A DNA stretch of 21,848 bases from an uncultured Collinsella sp. (GCA_902493915.1 CABUQY010000028.1:1-21848), one strand, 5' to 3'. Shown: positions 1 to 7,618, counted from the stretch's first letter. Numbers and translations: made by a program. Notes: a model not told the origin generated them from the letters alone.

Positions 1-70
1 ACCCGGAAGCTAAGCCCCATCGCGCCGAGAGTACTGCGGGGTCAGCCCGTGGGAGGCCAGGGCGCCGCTG
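1..70 (+). rRNA. rrf: 5S ribosomal RNA, 3' part (left edge of window)
   Basis: The first ~70 bases read like the second half of a bacterial 5S rRNA, with the loop segment GGAAGCTAAGCCCC followed by GCGCCGAGAGTACTGCGGGG and the closing GGGAGGCCAGGGCGCCGC. The 5' half lies outside the window, so the exact 3' end (between about 66 and 75) cannot be fixed by pairing. A strong terminator follows at 108-138, as expected for the last gene of an rRNA operon. The 16S and 23S genes should lie to the left. Confidence 0.85.
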
Positions 71-107
71 ACCGGTGGACGGCACCGAGCCGTACGCTTG
101 AACTGAG

Positions 108-138
108 AAGGGGGAGGCCTCGCGGCCTCCCCCTTTTT
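108..138 (+). terminator. Rho-independent terminator of the rRNA operon
   Basis: A perfect 10-bp stem (GGGGGAGGCC at 110-119 with GGCCTCCCCC at 124-133) closes a 4-nt loop and is followed directly by five T residues at 134-138. It lies about 40 nt after the 5S rRNA. Confidence 0.93.
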
Positions 139-188
139 GCGTTTACGGGCTTTTGTCTCACATAGTAGCTGTGTTTTATAACCCTCGT

Positions 189-218
189 TTGTCGCATCTT
201 CTGTGAACGGGCTACAAT
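189..218 (+). promoter_or_regulatory. Candidate sigma-70-type promoter of the acpS operon
   Basis: TTGTCG at 189-194 and TACAAT at 213-218 are separated by 18 nt, and the acpS start codon lies 30 nt downstream. This is the only good -35/-10 pair between the rRNA terminator and acpS, so it probably drives the whole acpS to tsaD run. Called by eye from consensus. Confidence 0.6.
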
Positions 219-247
219 AACTTAGTCTGTGCGATATGGAGGTGAAC

Positions 248-787
248 ATGGCTGAAGCTGGTATCGGCGTTGATATCGTCGAGATTTCCCGTATGAAATC
301 AATACTTGAAAAGACGCCGTCGTTTGCTCGGCGTGTGTTTACCGAAGAAGAGCGTGCGTATTGTGATGCATCATCGCGTCCCGCTGCTCACTATGCCAGC
401 CGCTTTGCTTCGCGCGAGGCGGTACTTAAAGCTCTCGGCACGGGTTTTAGTCAAGGCGTTGGTCGCAAGGATGTTTCGGTTACGCGTGATAAACTCGGCA
501 AACCGAAAGCGCTGCTTTCGGGCCGTGCTCTCGAGATCGCTCAAGAGCTGGGTGTTGTTGAGGTCGCTCTTTCCATTACGCTTACAGGAGAATTAGCCGT
601 TGCGAATGCCATCGCGATTACCGAAGATGCCCGGCCTAAGCCAAAAGAGGAAAAGGTGAGTACCAAGAAACGCGTAGCGCAGACATTTAAAGAGGCTCGC
701 TCTGTTTTAGATGAGCTTGAGCAGCTGCAGAATTCAGCATTGACGGAGCACCTGGGCGATGCTTCGCAAGATACGCTAGGAGCATAG
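248..787 (+). CDS. acpS: Holo-[acyl-carrier-protein] synthase with C-terminal extension
   Basis: Transfers 4'-phosphopantetheine from CoA to a serine of apo-acyl carrier protein, switching on fatty-acid synthesis. The N-terminal GIGVDIVEISR carries the Mg-binding Asp of the family; RFASREAVLKALGTG is the AcpS motif with its catalytic Glu, and SITLTGELAVANA matches the closing segment of E. coli-type AcpS. I chose ATG 248 over the in-frame ATG at 236 because GGAGGT at 238-243 is a good ribosome site for it and would lie inside the gene otherwise. At 179 aa it is about 50 residues longer than usual AcpS (about 120-130): after the TED at the end of the fold comes a lysine/glutamate-rich, probably helical tail with no motif I recognise. 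The stop codon abuts the next ATG, so translation is probably coupled. Confidence 0.93.
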   Translation: MAEAGIGVDIVEISRMKSILEKTPSFARRVFTEEERAYCDASSRPAAHYASRFASREAVLKALGTGFSQGVGRKDVSVTRDKLGKPKALLSGRALEIAQELGVVEVALSITLTGELAVANAIAITEDARPKPKEEKVSTKKRVAQTFKEARSVLDELEQLQNSALTEHLGDASQDTLGA

Positions 788-2404
788 ATGAAACCGGTTT
801 TGAGTACCGAAGAAGTCGTTCGTCTCGAGGATATCATCGAACGCGAAGGGACTTCGAAGGCCGAGCTTATGGAGCTAGCGGGTGAGTTTGCCGCCAACGA
901 GGTCTTGAAGCTCAATCCCGATCGGGTTCTCGTTCTGGTCGGTTTTGGTAATAATGGCGGCGACGGTTGGGTTGCCGCCGATATCCTGAGCCATAAGGGT
1001 GTGGACGTGGATATCGTTTCTCCGGTTGAGCCGGATGAGATTCCTGCTGCTCTGGCACGTCATGTTGCTCGTCGTACTTCCGGCCGCGATGTGCACGTTT
1101 GCGTCGGCCCCTCGCGTGACGAACTTGAGGTTTTGATCGATAAGGCCGATGTTGTTGTCGATGCCATTTTTGGTACCGGGTTCCACGGGAATCTGCGTGC
1201 GCCGTTCTCCATCTGGATTCCTACGGTCAATGAATGCGCCGATTGTGTCGTATCCATTGATGTCCCCTCGGGCCTGAATGCCGAGACGGGCGTTGTTGAT
1301 GACGACTGCATTCGTGCCGAGCATACGGTGACGATGATTGCGCCCAAAATTGGTCTGTATAGCGCTGATGGCCCTGAGTATGCTGGCGATTTGATCTGCG
1401 GCAATCTTTACGACCGTCTTGACGAGGTCATCGATGATGTCGACCACGCTGCCGAGATTGTCGAGCCCGGTGACTTAGTTGATTACTTTGCTCCACTACC
1501 TACGAATATCGATAAGTATTCCCGTGGCTCTGTGCTTATTGTCGCCGGATCTGCGCAATATCCTGGCGCTGCCATTATGGCGGCCAAGTCTGCAGCTCGC
1601 GCGGGTGCTGGTTACGTGGCAGTCGCGGCTCCTGACGCCTGCGCCAATCTTATTCGCATGGCACTTCCTTCGATTCCCGTCTTTGCTATTCCGTCTGATT
1701 CCCGCGGCTCCTTTGGCGCCGCTGCGCGCATGACGGTGTGCGAGATTGCAAAGAAGTACAGCTGTGTACTGTGCGGTCCCGGTATGACGACGTCTGCCGG
1801 CGCTATGCAGGTGGTTTCGGGCTTGCTCGAGCTTGATGTACCGCTTATTTTGGATGCCGATGCACTCAACTGCCTTGCTAAGATTGCCATTGACGGTATT
1901 GATAGTAACCCCGAGATGTATCGTCGCGAGCAGCCGTTGGTTATGACGCCGCACTATCGTGAGCTTTCGCGTCTGGTTGCCGGTGACGAGGTGAACGACC
2001 TTGGTACCGCGATTGCAGCCGCGCAGAAGGTTGTCTGGGCTGCAGGCTCCGACAATCTGGTGGTCATTGCCAAGGGGCCGACGACGGCTATCTGTGGCGT
2101 TGAGCGTGTACTGCTGCCGCTCTCGGGTCCGGCTTCTCTGGCAACTGCTGGTTCGGGTGATGTTCTCGCGGGTATTTTGGCCGGCACGCTTGCCACCATG
2201 CGCGACGAGATGGATCGTTGGGAGTTGCTGTATTCGTACGCCGTCGCACTTCACAGCTACGCCGGTTTTGCCGCGGCGACGGAGTATGGTGAGAAGAGCG
2301 TTATCGCGACCGATCTTATCGACTTGATCGGTCCTGCCATGGAGCTGGCGGCAAAGGATGCGCTCGAAGATCTGGGAATCATGGACGAAGGGTCGGATGA
2401 CTAA
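788..2404 (+). CDS. nnr: Bifunctional NAD(P)H-hydrate epimerase / ADP-dependent NAD(P)H-hydrate dehydratase
   Basis: Repairs NADHX and NADPHX, the damaged hydrated forms of the cofactors: the N-terminal half interconverts the R and S epimers and the C-terminal half dehydrates the S form using ADP. Residues 1 to about 220 are a YjeF_N domain, with GNNGGDG at 54-60 and the SIDVPSGLNAETG strand. Residues about 240-530 are the carbohydrate-kinase-like domain, with VAGSAQYPGAAIMAA, LDADALN, MTPHYRE and the nucleotide/catalytic GSGD motif at 455-458. The 538-aa length is normal for the fused form. It starts directly after the acpS stop and ends two bases before alr. The acpS-nnr-alr-tsaE order is a recurring housekeeping cluster in bacteria. 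Confidence 0.95.
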   Translation: MKPVLSTEEVVRLEDIIEREGTSKAELMELAGEFAANEVLKLNPDRVLVLVGFGNNGGDGWVAADILSHKGVDVDIVSPVEPDEIPAALARHVARRTSGRDVHVCVGPSRDELEVLIDKADVVVDAIFGTGFHGNLRAPFSIWIPTVNECADCVVSIDVPSGLNAETGVVDDDCIRAEHTVTMIAPKIGLYSADGPEYAGDLICGNLYDRLDEVIDDVDHAAEIVEPGDLVDYFAPLPTNIDKYSRGSVLIVAGSAQYPGAAIMAAKSAARAGAGYVAVAAPDACANLIRMALPSIPVFAIPSDSRGSFGAAARMTVCEIAKKYSCVLCGPGMTTSAGAMQVVSGLLELDVPLILDADALNCLAKIAIDGIDSNPEMYRREQPLVMTPHYRELSRLVAGDEVNDLGTAIAAAQKVVWAAGSDNLVVIAKGPTTAICGVERVLLPLSGPASLATAGSGDVLAGILAGTLATMRDEMDRWELLYSYAVALHSYAGFAAATEYGEKSVIATDLIDLIGPAMELAAKDALEDLGIMDEGSDD

Positions 2405-2406
2405 TC

Positions 2407-3552
2407 ATGAATAAAGCCGATTTGACGCGCTGGTCCTGGGTCGAGATCGACCGCGGGGCGCTCCGTCGCAACACGAGGGCCTATAAGAACTTGCTGAATC
2501 CACGTCAGCGCCTGTGCTGCGTGGTCAAGGCCGATGCTTATGGTCATGGAGCTGTTGAGTGCGCCAAGATCATGTATTCGGCCGGTGCCGACATGTTTGC
2601 CGTGGCGACGGTTAACGAGGGCGTCGAGCTCCGACAGGGCGGGATTACGAAACCCATCCTCATCCTAAGCGAGCCGCCTATCGAGGCCATTCCGACGTTG
2701 CTCGAGTTTGATATCATGCCTTCGGTCTATACGTCTGACTTTGCTCTTGCGTATGGCGAATGCGCCGTCGCGGCGGGCAAAGTGGGCAAGTATCATCTCG
2801 CCATCGAGACGGGCATGAATCGTATCGGCGTTCACTACACGCAGGTGCTCGACTTTGTCCGCGGTATTAATTTCCATCGCGGTATTCAGTGCGACGGCGT
2901 CTTTACGCACTTCGCCACGGCCGATGAACCTTCGGGCTGGGACTACAAGCTGCAGTGTCAGCGCTTTACCGAGGCCGTTCAGGCCATTAAGGATGCGGGC
3001 TTTGAGTGCGGTATCGTGCACTGCGCCAACACGCCGTCCTCGATGCTCGACCCCTCGATGCATTTTGATATGATCCGCGCCGGCGTTGGCTTGTATGGCA
3101 TGCAGCCGTGCGAGCTGAGTGGCCGCGTGATGCAGCTTGATCCCGTTATGAGCGTCCATGCGCGTGTGACGCGCGTGGCACACCCTGCGATGGGTGAGGG
3201 CGTGGGCTACGGTTTTACCTACCGCGTACCGCGTACGCGCGTCCAGATCTGCACGCTGCCGATCGGTTATGCCGATGGCCTATCGCGTACGCTTTCCAAT
3301 CGTATGGATGTGCTGTATCGCGGCGAGCGCGTGCATCAGGTTGGCAATATCTGCATGGACCAGTTTATGGTCGCCATTCAGTCCAACCCGGCACACGAGA
3401 TTCCCGAGGCCGAGTATGGTGACGAGATGATCATTGTCGGCCGCGATGGCGATGCCGAAATCACTATGGACGAGATGGCCCGACTGCGCGGAACGATTAA
3501 CTACGAGGTCGCCTGCGGCTTTGGCATGCGTCTCGACAAGGTCTACGTGTAG
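2407..3552 (+). CDS. alr: Alanine racemase
   Basis: Pyridoxal-phosphate enzyme that converts L-alanine to D-alanine for peptidoglycan. The cofactor-binding lysine is Lys41 in VVKADAYGHG; the second catalytic residue is Tyr268 in GEGVGYGFTYRV. ETGMNRIGV, HCANTPSSM, RAGVGLYG and NICMDQFMV are further family signatures. The 381-aa length is typical and both domains (TIM barrel, then C-terminal beta domain) are complete. There is no clear Shine-Dalgarno site in front: the start lies two bases after the nnr stop, so reinitiation after nnr is likely. The next gene's ribosome site overlaps this stop codon. Confidence 0.96.
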   Translation: MNKADLTRWSWVEIDRGALRRNTRAYKNLLNPRQRLCCVVKADAYGHGAVECAKIMYSAGADMFAVATVNEGVELRQGGITKPILILSEPPIEAIPTLLEFDIMPSVYTSDFALAYGECAVAAGKVGKYHLAIETGMNRIGVHYTQVLDFVRGINFHRGIQCDGVFTHFATADEPSGWDYKLQCQRFTEAVQAIKDAGFECGIVHCANTPSSMLDPSMHFDMIRAGVGLYGMQPCELSGRVMQLDPVMSVHARVTRVAHPAMGEGVGYGFTYRVPRTRVQICTLPIGYADGLSRTLSNRMDVLYRGERVHQVGNICMDQFMVAIQSNPAHEIPEAEYGDEMIIVGRDGDAEITMDEMARLRGTINYEVACGFGMRLDKVYV

Positions 3553-3560
3553 GAGCCGTT

Positions 3561-4181
3561 ATGGGCGTCATGCACATCCCCGGCCATACCCATCAGGCAC
3601 CACGTGAGGTCGCACTCGAGGAAATCGAGGCCGTTCTGGGCGATTGTCACCTCTGCCAGCTCTACCAGTCGCGTCACAATATCGTGTTTGGCGTGGGAAA
3701 CCCCCGCGCTCGCGTGATGTTTATTGGTGAGGCGCCGGGCCGCAACGAGGATTTGCAGGGCGAGCCCTTTGTGGGGGCGGCAGGCGAGGACCTCAACGGC
3801 ATTTTGTCGCTGGCGGGGCTCAAACGCGAAGACGTCTACATTGCCAACGTGCTTAAGTGCCGTCCGCCGGGAAACCGCAATCCGCGTCCCGAGGAAGTGC
3901 TGGCTTGCTCGCCGTTTTTGCGTGAGCAGATTCGAAGCATCTGGCCCGATATCATCGTGACGCTCGGCAACCCCGCGACGCACTTTGTGCTTAAGACCGA
4001 GATTGGCATTACTAAGCTGCGCGGCAGGTTCCACCAGATGGGGCATTTTGTAGTAATGCCCACTTTCCATCCGGCAGCAGCGCTGCGCAATCCGGCGTGG
4101 CAGGAGCTGCTGGAGGAAGACTTTAAGATGCTGGGCGATTATCTGGAGCGACATCCCGCACCAGAGGACGCCTCGGAATAA
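3561..4181 (+). CDS. Uracil-DNA glycosylase, family 4 type, iron-sulfur
   Basis: Removes uracil from DNA as the first step of base-excision repair. Four cysteines fit the 4Fe-4S ligands of the family: Cys29 and Cys32 in CHLC, Cys100 in VLKCRPPGNR and Cys116 in LACSPFL. The active-site segment GEAPGRNEDLQGEPFVGAAG (from residue 57) and the late HPAAALRNP motif are present. At 206 aa it matches bacterial family 4 enzymes. AGGAG at 3551-3555, overlapping the alr stop, supports the ATG at 3561. Its place inside a cell-wall and tRNA-modification operon is probably for constant expression rather than a shared pathway. Family 5 is the nearest alternative, but the cysteine spacing and the GEAPG active-site segment favour family 4. 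Confidence 0.92.
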   Translation: MGVMHIPGHTHQAPREVALEEIEAVLGDCHLCQLYQSRHNIVFGVGNPRARVMFIGEAPGRNEDLQGEPFVGAAGEDLNGILSLAGLKREDVYIANVLKCRPPGNRNPRPEEVLACSPFLREQIRSIWPDIIVTLGNPATHFVLKTEIGITKLRGRFHQMGHFVVMPTFHPAAALRNPAWQELLEEDFKMLGDYLERHPAPEDASE

Positions 4182-4193
4182 TAAGGAGCATAT

Positions 4194-4700
4194 ATGTCCC
4201 TGGAGCGCCTGGGGGTAGGTACTTACAAAACGACTTGCGCTGCCGATACGGAGTACTTTGGCGAGCTAATTGCACCGTGCCTTGAGGACGGCGATGTGCT
4301 CATCCTGACCGGTGGCCTGGGAGTGGGCAAAACTCACTTTACCAAGGGCGTCTCGCGCGGGCTGGGCGATGGGCATATGGTTACGAGTCCTACGTTTGCG
4401 CTCATGGCCGTTCACGATCAAGGTCGTATTCCGCTGTTTCACTTTGATCTATACCGCCTGGAGCATGCCTACGAGCTCGAGGATACGGGCATTTTCGATG
4501 TGCTGGGCTATGAGGGTGCTTGCCTGCTGGAATGGGGCGAACAATTCCAGGACGAGCTGACGGATGAGTATCTTTCGGTGACGCTCAAGCGTGATGAGGG
4601 CGACAGCGATGTGCGAACGATAACGCTTGAGGCGCACGGTGACCGCGCAATGGAGCTTTCCCATTTGATTGATAAGGCTGTACAAGATGAGCTTGCATAA
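4194..4700 (+). CDS. tsaE: tRNA threonylcarbamoyladenosine biosynthesis ATPase TsaE
   Basis: P-loop ATPase that works with TsaB and TsaD to keep the t6A37 tRNA-modification complex turning over. The Walker A motif GGLGVGKT is at residues 40-47, followed by TSPTFALM (switch-like threonine) and HFDLYRLEHAYELEDTGIFD, the family signature, then LLEWGEQF. The 168-aa length is normal. AAGGAG lies just upstream of the ATG. The gene overlaps the downstream tsaB-rimI-tsaD fusion by 14 nt, so all t6A factors except TsaC are made from two coupled reading frames here. Confidence 0.95.
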   Translation: MSLERLGVGTYKTTCAADTEYFGELIAPCLEDGDVLILTGGLGVGKTHFTKGVSRGLGDGHMVTSPTFALMAVHDQGRIPLFHFDLYRLEHAYELEDTGIFDVLGYEGACLLEWGEQFQDELTDEYLSVTLKRDEGDSDVRTITLEAHGDRAMELSHLIDKAVQDELA

Positions 4701-7071
4701 CGACAACGCGCTGGTGGTGGCGCTCGATACCTCGACCGACATGCTTGCCTGCGCGGCAAGCTGGATTGACGTGCAGACAGGCGAGGCAAAGCTGGTAAGT
4801 GGGGACCATCTGTGTCGCCGCCATGCCAACGTGGAGCTCGTGAATACTGTTGATGACCTACTGAAGCAGGCCGGCCTGGATCGCAGCGATGTCGGCTGTT
4901 ATGTGGTCGGTCGCGGTCCCGGCTCGTTTACGGGCGTGCGTATCGGCATCTCCACCGCAAAGGGTCTGGCGCACGGTGCCAATGTGCCGTTGCTGGGCGT
5001 GTCGACGCTCGATGCTTGCGCCTGGACGGCATGGAAGGCCGGCGTGCGCGGCAAGCTTGGTGTTCTTGCCGATGCCATGCGCGGCGAGGTGTACCCGGCG
5101 CTCTATGTGCTGGGGGATGAGGGCCCCGAGCGTCTGTTTGAGCGCGAGCGCGTGGTCAAGGCCGCCGTGGCGCTTGATGAGTGGCGCCAGACCGCGGACT
5201 GGGATCAGGTTCAGCTGACTGGTGACGGTCTCGTGCGTTATGGCAAACTGCTGGGCGAGGATGAGACGGCGCGCTGCGTGGAGCGAGACCTGTGGTGGCC
5301 CTCGGGCGAGGGCCTGCTGATGGCGCACGCCGCAGGCGATGGCGATCCGGCTCGCGTCTTGCCGATCTATACGCGCCTTTCGGACGCCGAGGAAAACGAG
5401 CGCAAGCGTCTGGGCCTTGCCGAGAGCGCGCAGAGTGAGGTGACAGGTGTTGCCGACGAGCTTGCCGGACGTCATCTGCAATTCCGCCCCATGGGCGCGG
5501 CGGATGCCGAGGGCGCGAGCGCACTGGAGACCGCCTGCTTTGAAGGCGCCGGACACGAGGCGTGGACGCCGGGCATGTTCCTGTCCGAGCTGGGCGAGGA
5601 CGTTGCCGCGCCGCGTAGCTGGTGGGTGGCGCACGACGACGGCTGTCTGCTGGGTCTTGCCGGCGGTATGGTCGTCGACGGGGACGTGCAGATTATGGAC
5701 GTTGCCGTCGATCCGGCGCATCGTCGCGAGGGCATCGCCCGCAAGCTTCTGTCGCACGTGAGCTATGACGCGCAGATGCTCGGCTGCACCACGGCTTCGC
5801 TTGAGGTTGAGGACGGCAACGAGGCCGCAATTGCACTCTATGCCGCCCTGGGCTTTACCGAGGCGGGTCGTCGCCGTGGCTATTACGGTGCCGGCAAGGA
5901 TGCCATCGTCATGACGGCGCCGCTGCCCCTGGTGCTTCCTCTCGACAATGCCTCGCCCGAGCCGACGGCTGCCGAACAGCGTGTATGGCCGCTGCCCGCG
6001 CCCGAACGCACCGCTGAGGAGCGTGCCGAAATCGAGCGCCGCCGCCTGGTGCTTGCCATCGAGAGCTCCTGCGACGAGACAGCCGTGGCAATTATCGATG
6101 CGAACGGCAAGATGCTGGCCAACCAGGTGTCGACGCAGATTGATTTTCATGCCCGCTTTGGCGGCGTGGTACCCGAGATTGCCTCGCGCAAGCACGTTGA
6201 GGTCATCGTGAGCGTCGTGGACGCGGCACTCGAGGACGCCGCAGCGTCGCTGGGCCTTACGGGCGGAGCCATTGCACCAAGTGAGCTTGCCGCCGTGGGC
6301 GTGACGCAAGGTCCGGGCCTGGTGGGTGCCTTGGTGGTGGGTGTCGCCTTTGCCAAGGGCTTTGCGTATGCTGCCGGCAAACCGCTGGTGTGCGTCAATC
6401 ATCTGGAGGGTCACCTGTTTGCCAACCTGTTGGCGCAGCCCGACCTCAAGCCGCCGTTTATCTTTACGCTTGTTTCGGGCGGGCACACCATGCTCGTGCA
6501 CGTAAGGGCATGGGGCGACTACGAGGTGCTTGGCGAGACGCTGGACGACGCCGTGGGCGAAGCCTTCGACAAGGTGGCAAAGGCACTGGGCCTTGGCTAT
6601 CCCGGAGGCCCCATCATCTCCAAGCTTGCCGAGACGGGCAACCCTAAGGCGATCGATTTCCCCCGCGCGCTGAACAGCAGGGGCGACTACCGCTTCTCGC
6701 TTTCGGGCCTCAAGACGGCGGTGACGCTCTACATCGAGCAGGAGACCAAGGCCGGGCGCACGATTCATCTGCCCGATTTGGCGGCTTCGTTTGAGGCGGC
6801 GGTCTTTGACGTGCAGTACAAGAAGGCCAAAAACGCCCTGCATGCTACCGGGTGCAAGGAGTATTGCATCGGCGGCGGCGTCTCGGCCAACCCGCATCTG
6901 CGCGAGATGATGATCAAGAAACTCGGGCGTCAGGGAATCCGCGTAACGGTGCCGCCCTTGTCTGCCTGCACCGATAACGCCGCCATGATCGCGGAGGTCG
7001 CTCGCCGTAAATTCGACCGAGGTGAAATCTCGCCGTTCGACGTCGACGCCGATCCAAACATGACGCTGTAG
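4687..7071 (+). CDS. tsaD: TsaB-RimI-TsaD three-domain fusion (t6A37 tRNA modification plus N-acetyltransferase)
   Basis: One 794-aa protein joins three usually separate factors. Residues 1-245 are TsaB, the non-catalytic partner, with GRGPGSFTGVRIG at 75-87. Residues about 263-415 are a GNAT acetyltransferase of the RimI type (acetylates the ribosomal protein S18 N-terminus in E. coli), with DVAVDPAHRREGIARKLL as the acetyl-CoA motif. Residues about 454-794 are TsaD, which transfers threonylcarbamoyl to A37 of ANN-decoding tRNAs, with IESSCDETA, the metal-binding HLEGH (His572, His576) and CTDNAAMIAE. ATG 4687 is preferred over a TTG at 4669; a weak AAGG site lies 9 nt upstream. The start overlaps the end of tsaE. 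The domain order repeats the common gene order tsaB-rimI-tsaD, which suggests fusion of neighbours. No frame break is visible, and all three domains keep their motifs. Confidence 0.94.
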   Translation: MSLHNDNALVVALDTSTDMLACAASWIDVQTGEAKLVSGDHLCRRHANVELVNTVDDLLKQAGLDRSDVGCYVVGRGPGSFTGVRIGISTAKGLAHGANVPLLGVSTLDACAWTAWKAGVRGKLGVLADAMRGEVYPALYVLGDEGPERLFERERVVKAAVALDEWRQTADWDQVQLTGDGLVRYGKLLGEDETARCVERDLWWPSGEGLLMAHAAGDGDPARVLPIYTRLSDAEENERKRLGLAESAQSEVTGVADELAGRHLQFRPMGAADAEGASALETACFEGAGHEAWTPGMFLSELGEDVAAPRSWWVAHDDGCLLGLAGGMVVDGDVQIMDVAVDPAHRREGIARKLLSHVSYDAQMLGCTTASLEVEDGNEAAIALYAALGFTEAGRRRGYYGAGKDAIVMTAPLPLVLPLDNASPEPTAAEQRVWPLPAPERTAEERAEIERRRLVLAIESSCDETAVAIIDANGKMLANQVSTQIDFHARFGGVVPEIASRKHVEVIVSVVDAALEDAAASLGLTGGAIAPSELAAVGVTQGPGLVGALVVGVAFAKGFAYAAGKPLVCVNHLEGHLFANLLAQPDLKPPFIFTLVSGGHTMLVHVRAWGDYEVLGETLDDAVGEAFDKVAKALGLGYPGGPIISKLAETGNPKAIDFPRALNSRGDYRFSLSGLKTAVTLYIEQETKAGRTIHLPDLAASFEAAVFDVQYKKAKNALHATGCKEYCIGGGVSANPHLREMMIKKLGRQGIRVTVPPLSACTDNAAMIAEVARRKFDRGEISPFDVDADPNMTL

Positions 7072-7083
7072 TCGTACGGGTGC

Positions 7084-7218
7084 GGTCTCCGACCGGAGGG
7101 GCCGGATATAAGGTTTCCTGCTCTACAGTCCTGCGCAAGACGAAGGCCACATTAAGTGGCCTTCTTTGCGTGCGGAACTCGCGATAAACCTTATATCCGG
7201 CCCCTCCGGTCGGGGACC
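7084..7218 (+). repeat. Core-and-arms hairpin element, copy A
   Basis: A 33-position stem (7084-7116 with 7186-7218) has a perfect inner 26 bp and, further out, one G-T pair at 7088/7214. It encloses a 69-nt core (7117-7185) that starts CCTGCTC, ends CTCGCGAT and contains the inner hairpin GAAGGCCAC-ATTAA-GTGGCCTTC. The core recurs at 7407-7476 (inverted), 12157-12225 and 21056-21125, but the arms do not. The element begins 12 nt after the tsaD stop, in the same orientation. No long T tract follows. See the findings for covariation and the extended symmetry. Confidence 0.93.
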
Positions 7219-7234
7219 TTTCTGTATCGATATA

Positions 7235-7325
7235 GCTTCTGAGCTGGTTCGGCGTCGACAGCGTCCGGCAAGGTTAGCCAGCCTGCGTCGAATTTCCGGC
7301 GTGCTTTGGCTGAAAGAATAAGTTG
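7235..7325 (-). pseudogene. Diverged inverted copy of the 3' end of tsaD (far flank of copy A)
   Basis: Read on the minus strand this stretch encodes ARRKFDAGWLTLPDAVDAEP, which aligns with ARRKFDRGEISPFDVDADP at the true TsaD C-terminus with one codon inserted. At DNA level AAATTCGAC and GTCGACGCCGA are identical in both, and their distances from the ends of the copy A stem match almost exactly: 66 and 31 nt on the left (7009-7017 and 7042-7052), 68 and 30 nt on the right (7287-7295 and 7249-7259). Overall identity is roughly 60-65 percent by eye over about 80 bases. It has no start and no gene around it, so it is debris of an inverted duplication. Confidence 0.75.
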
Positions 7326-7361
7326 GTGTGCGGAGCTTTGCTCCGCACATTTGCGATGGGA

Positions 7362-7521
7362 GCTCCTCGGGGGCGGGGCGGGCGCCTGCCGCCATATATG
7401 AACTTTATCGCGAGTTCCGCACGAACAGGAGGCCACTTAATGTGGCCTCCGTCGTGAGCAGGACTGTCCGAGCAGGAAAGTTCATATATGGCGGCAGGCG
7501 CCCGCCCCGCCCCCGAGGAGC
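7362..7521 (-). repeat. Core-and-arms hairpin element, copy B (inverted orientation)
   Basis: The arms are a perfect 45-bp inverted repeat (7362-7406 with 7477-7521), the longest of the four copies: GC-rich outside, with an AT-rich inner segment CATATATGAACTTT next to the core. The 70-nt core (7407-7476) is the reverse complement of the core in copies A, C and D and belongs to the same subtype as copy C (inner stem GGAGGCCAC/GTGGCCTCC). It lies about 140 nt from copy A and points the opposite way. The bases just outside also show decayed inverted symmetry, for example CGGA-CTTT followed by a C-rich run on both sides. Confidence 0.93.
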
Positions 7522-7618
7522 ATCTTTCATGCAAAAACTGTCGTGGGGTAAAGTCCGAGGTCAGTGGCGTTTTATACCGAGAAATTCAAAAAAGTGGAAA
7601 ATTCATTACATATTTGCG

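Noticed and set aside
4858..6897. 679-codon open frame on the minus strand
   Set aside because: Antisense to the tsaB-rimI-tsaD gene, whose three domains are unmistakable.
7327..7349. 10-bp hairpin TGTGCGGAGC/GCTCCGCACA as a terminator
   Set aside because: Only three T residues follow, and it is better explained as part of the mirrored flank of copy B.
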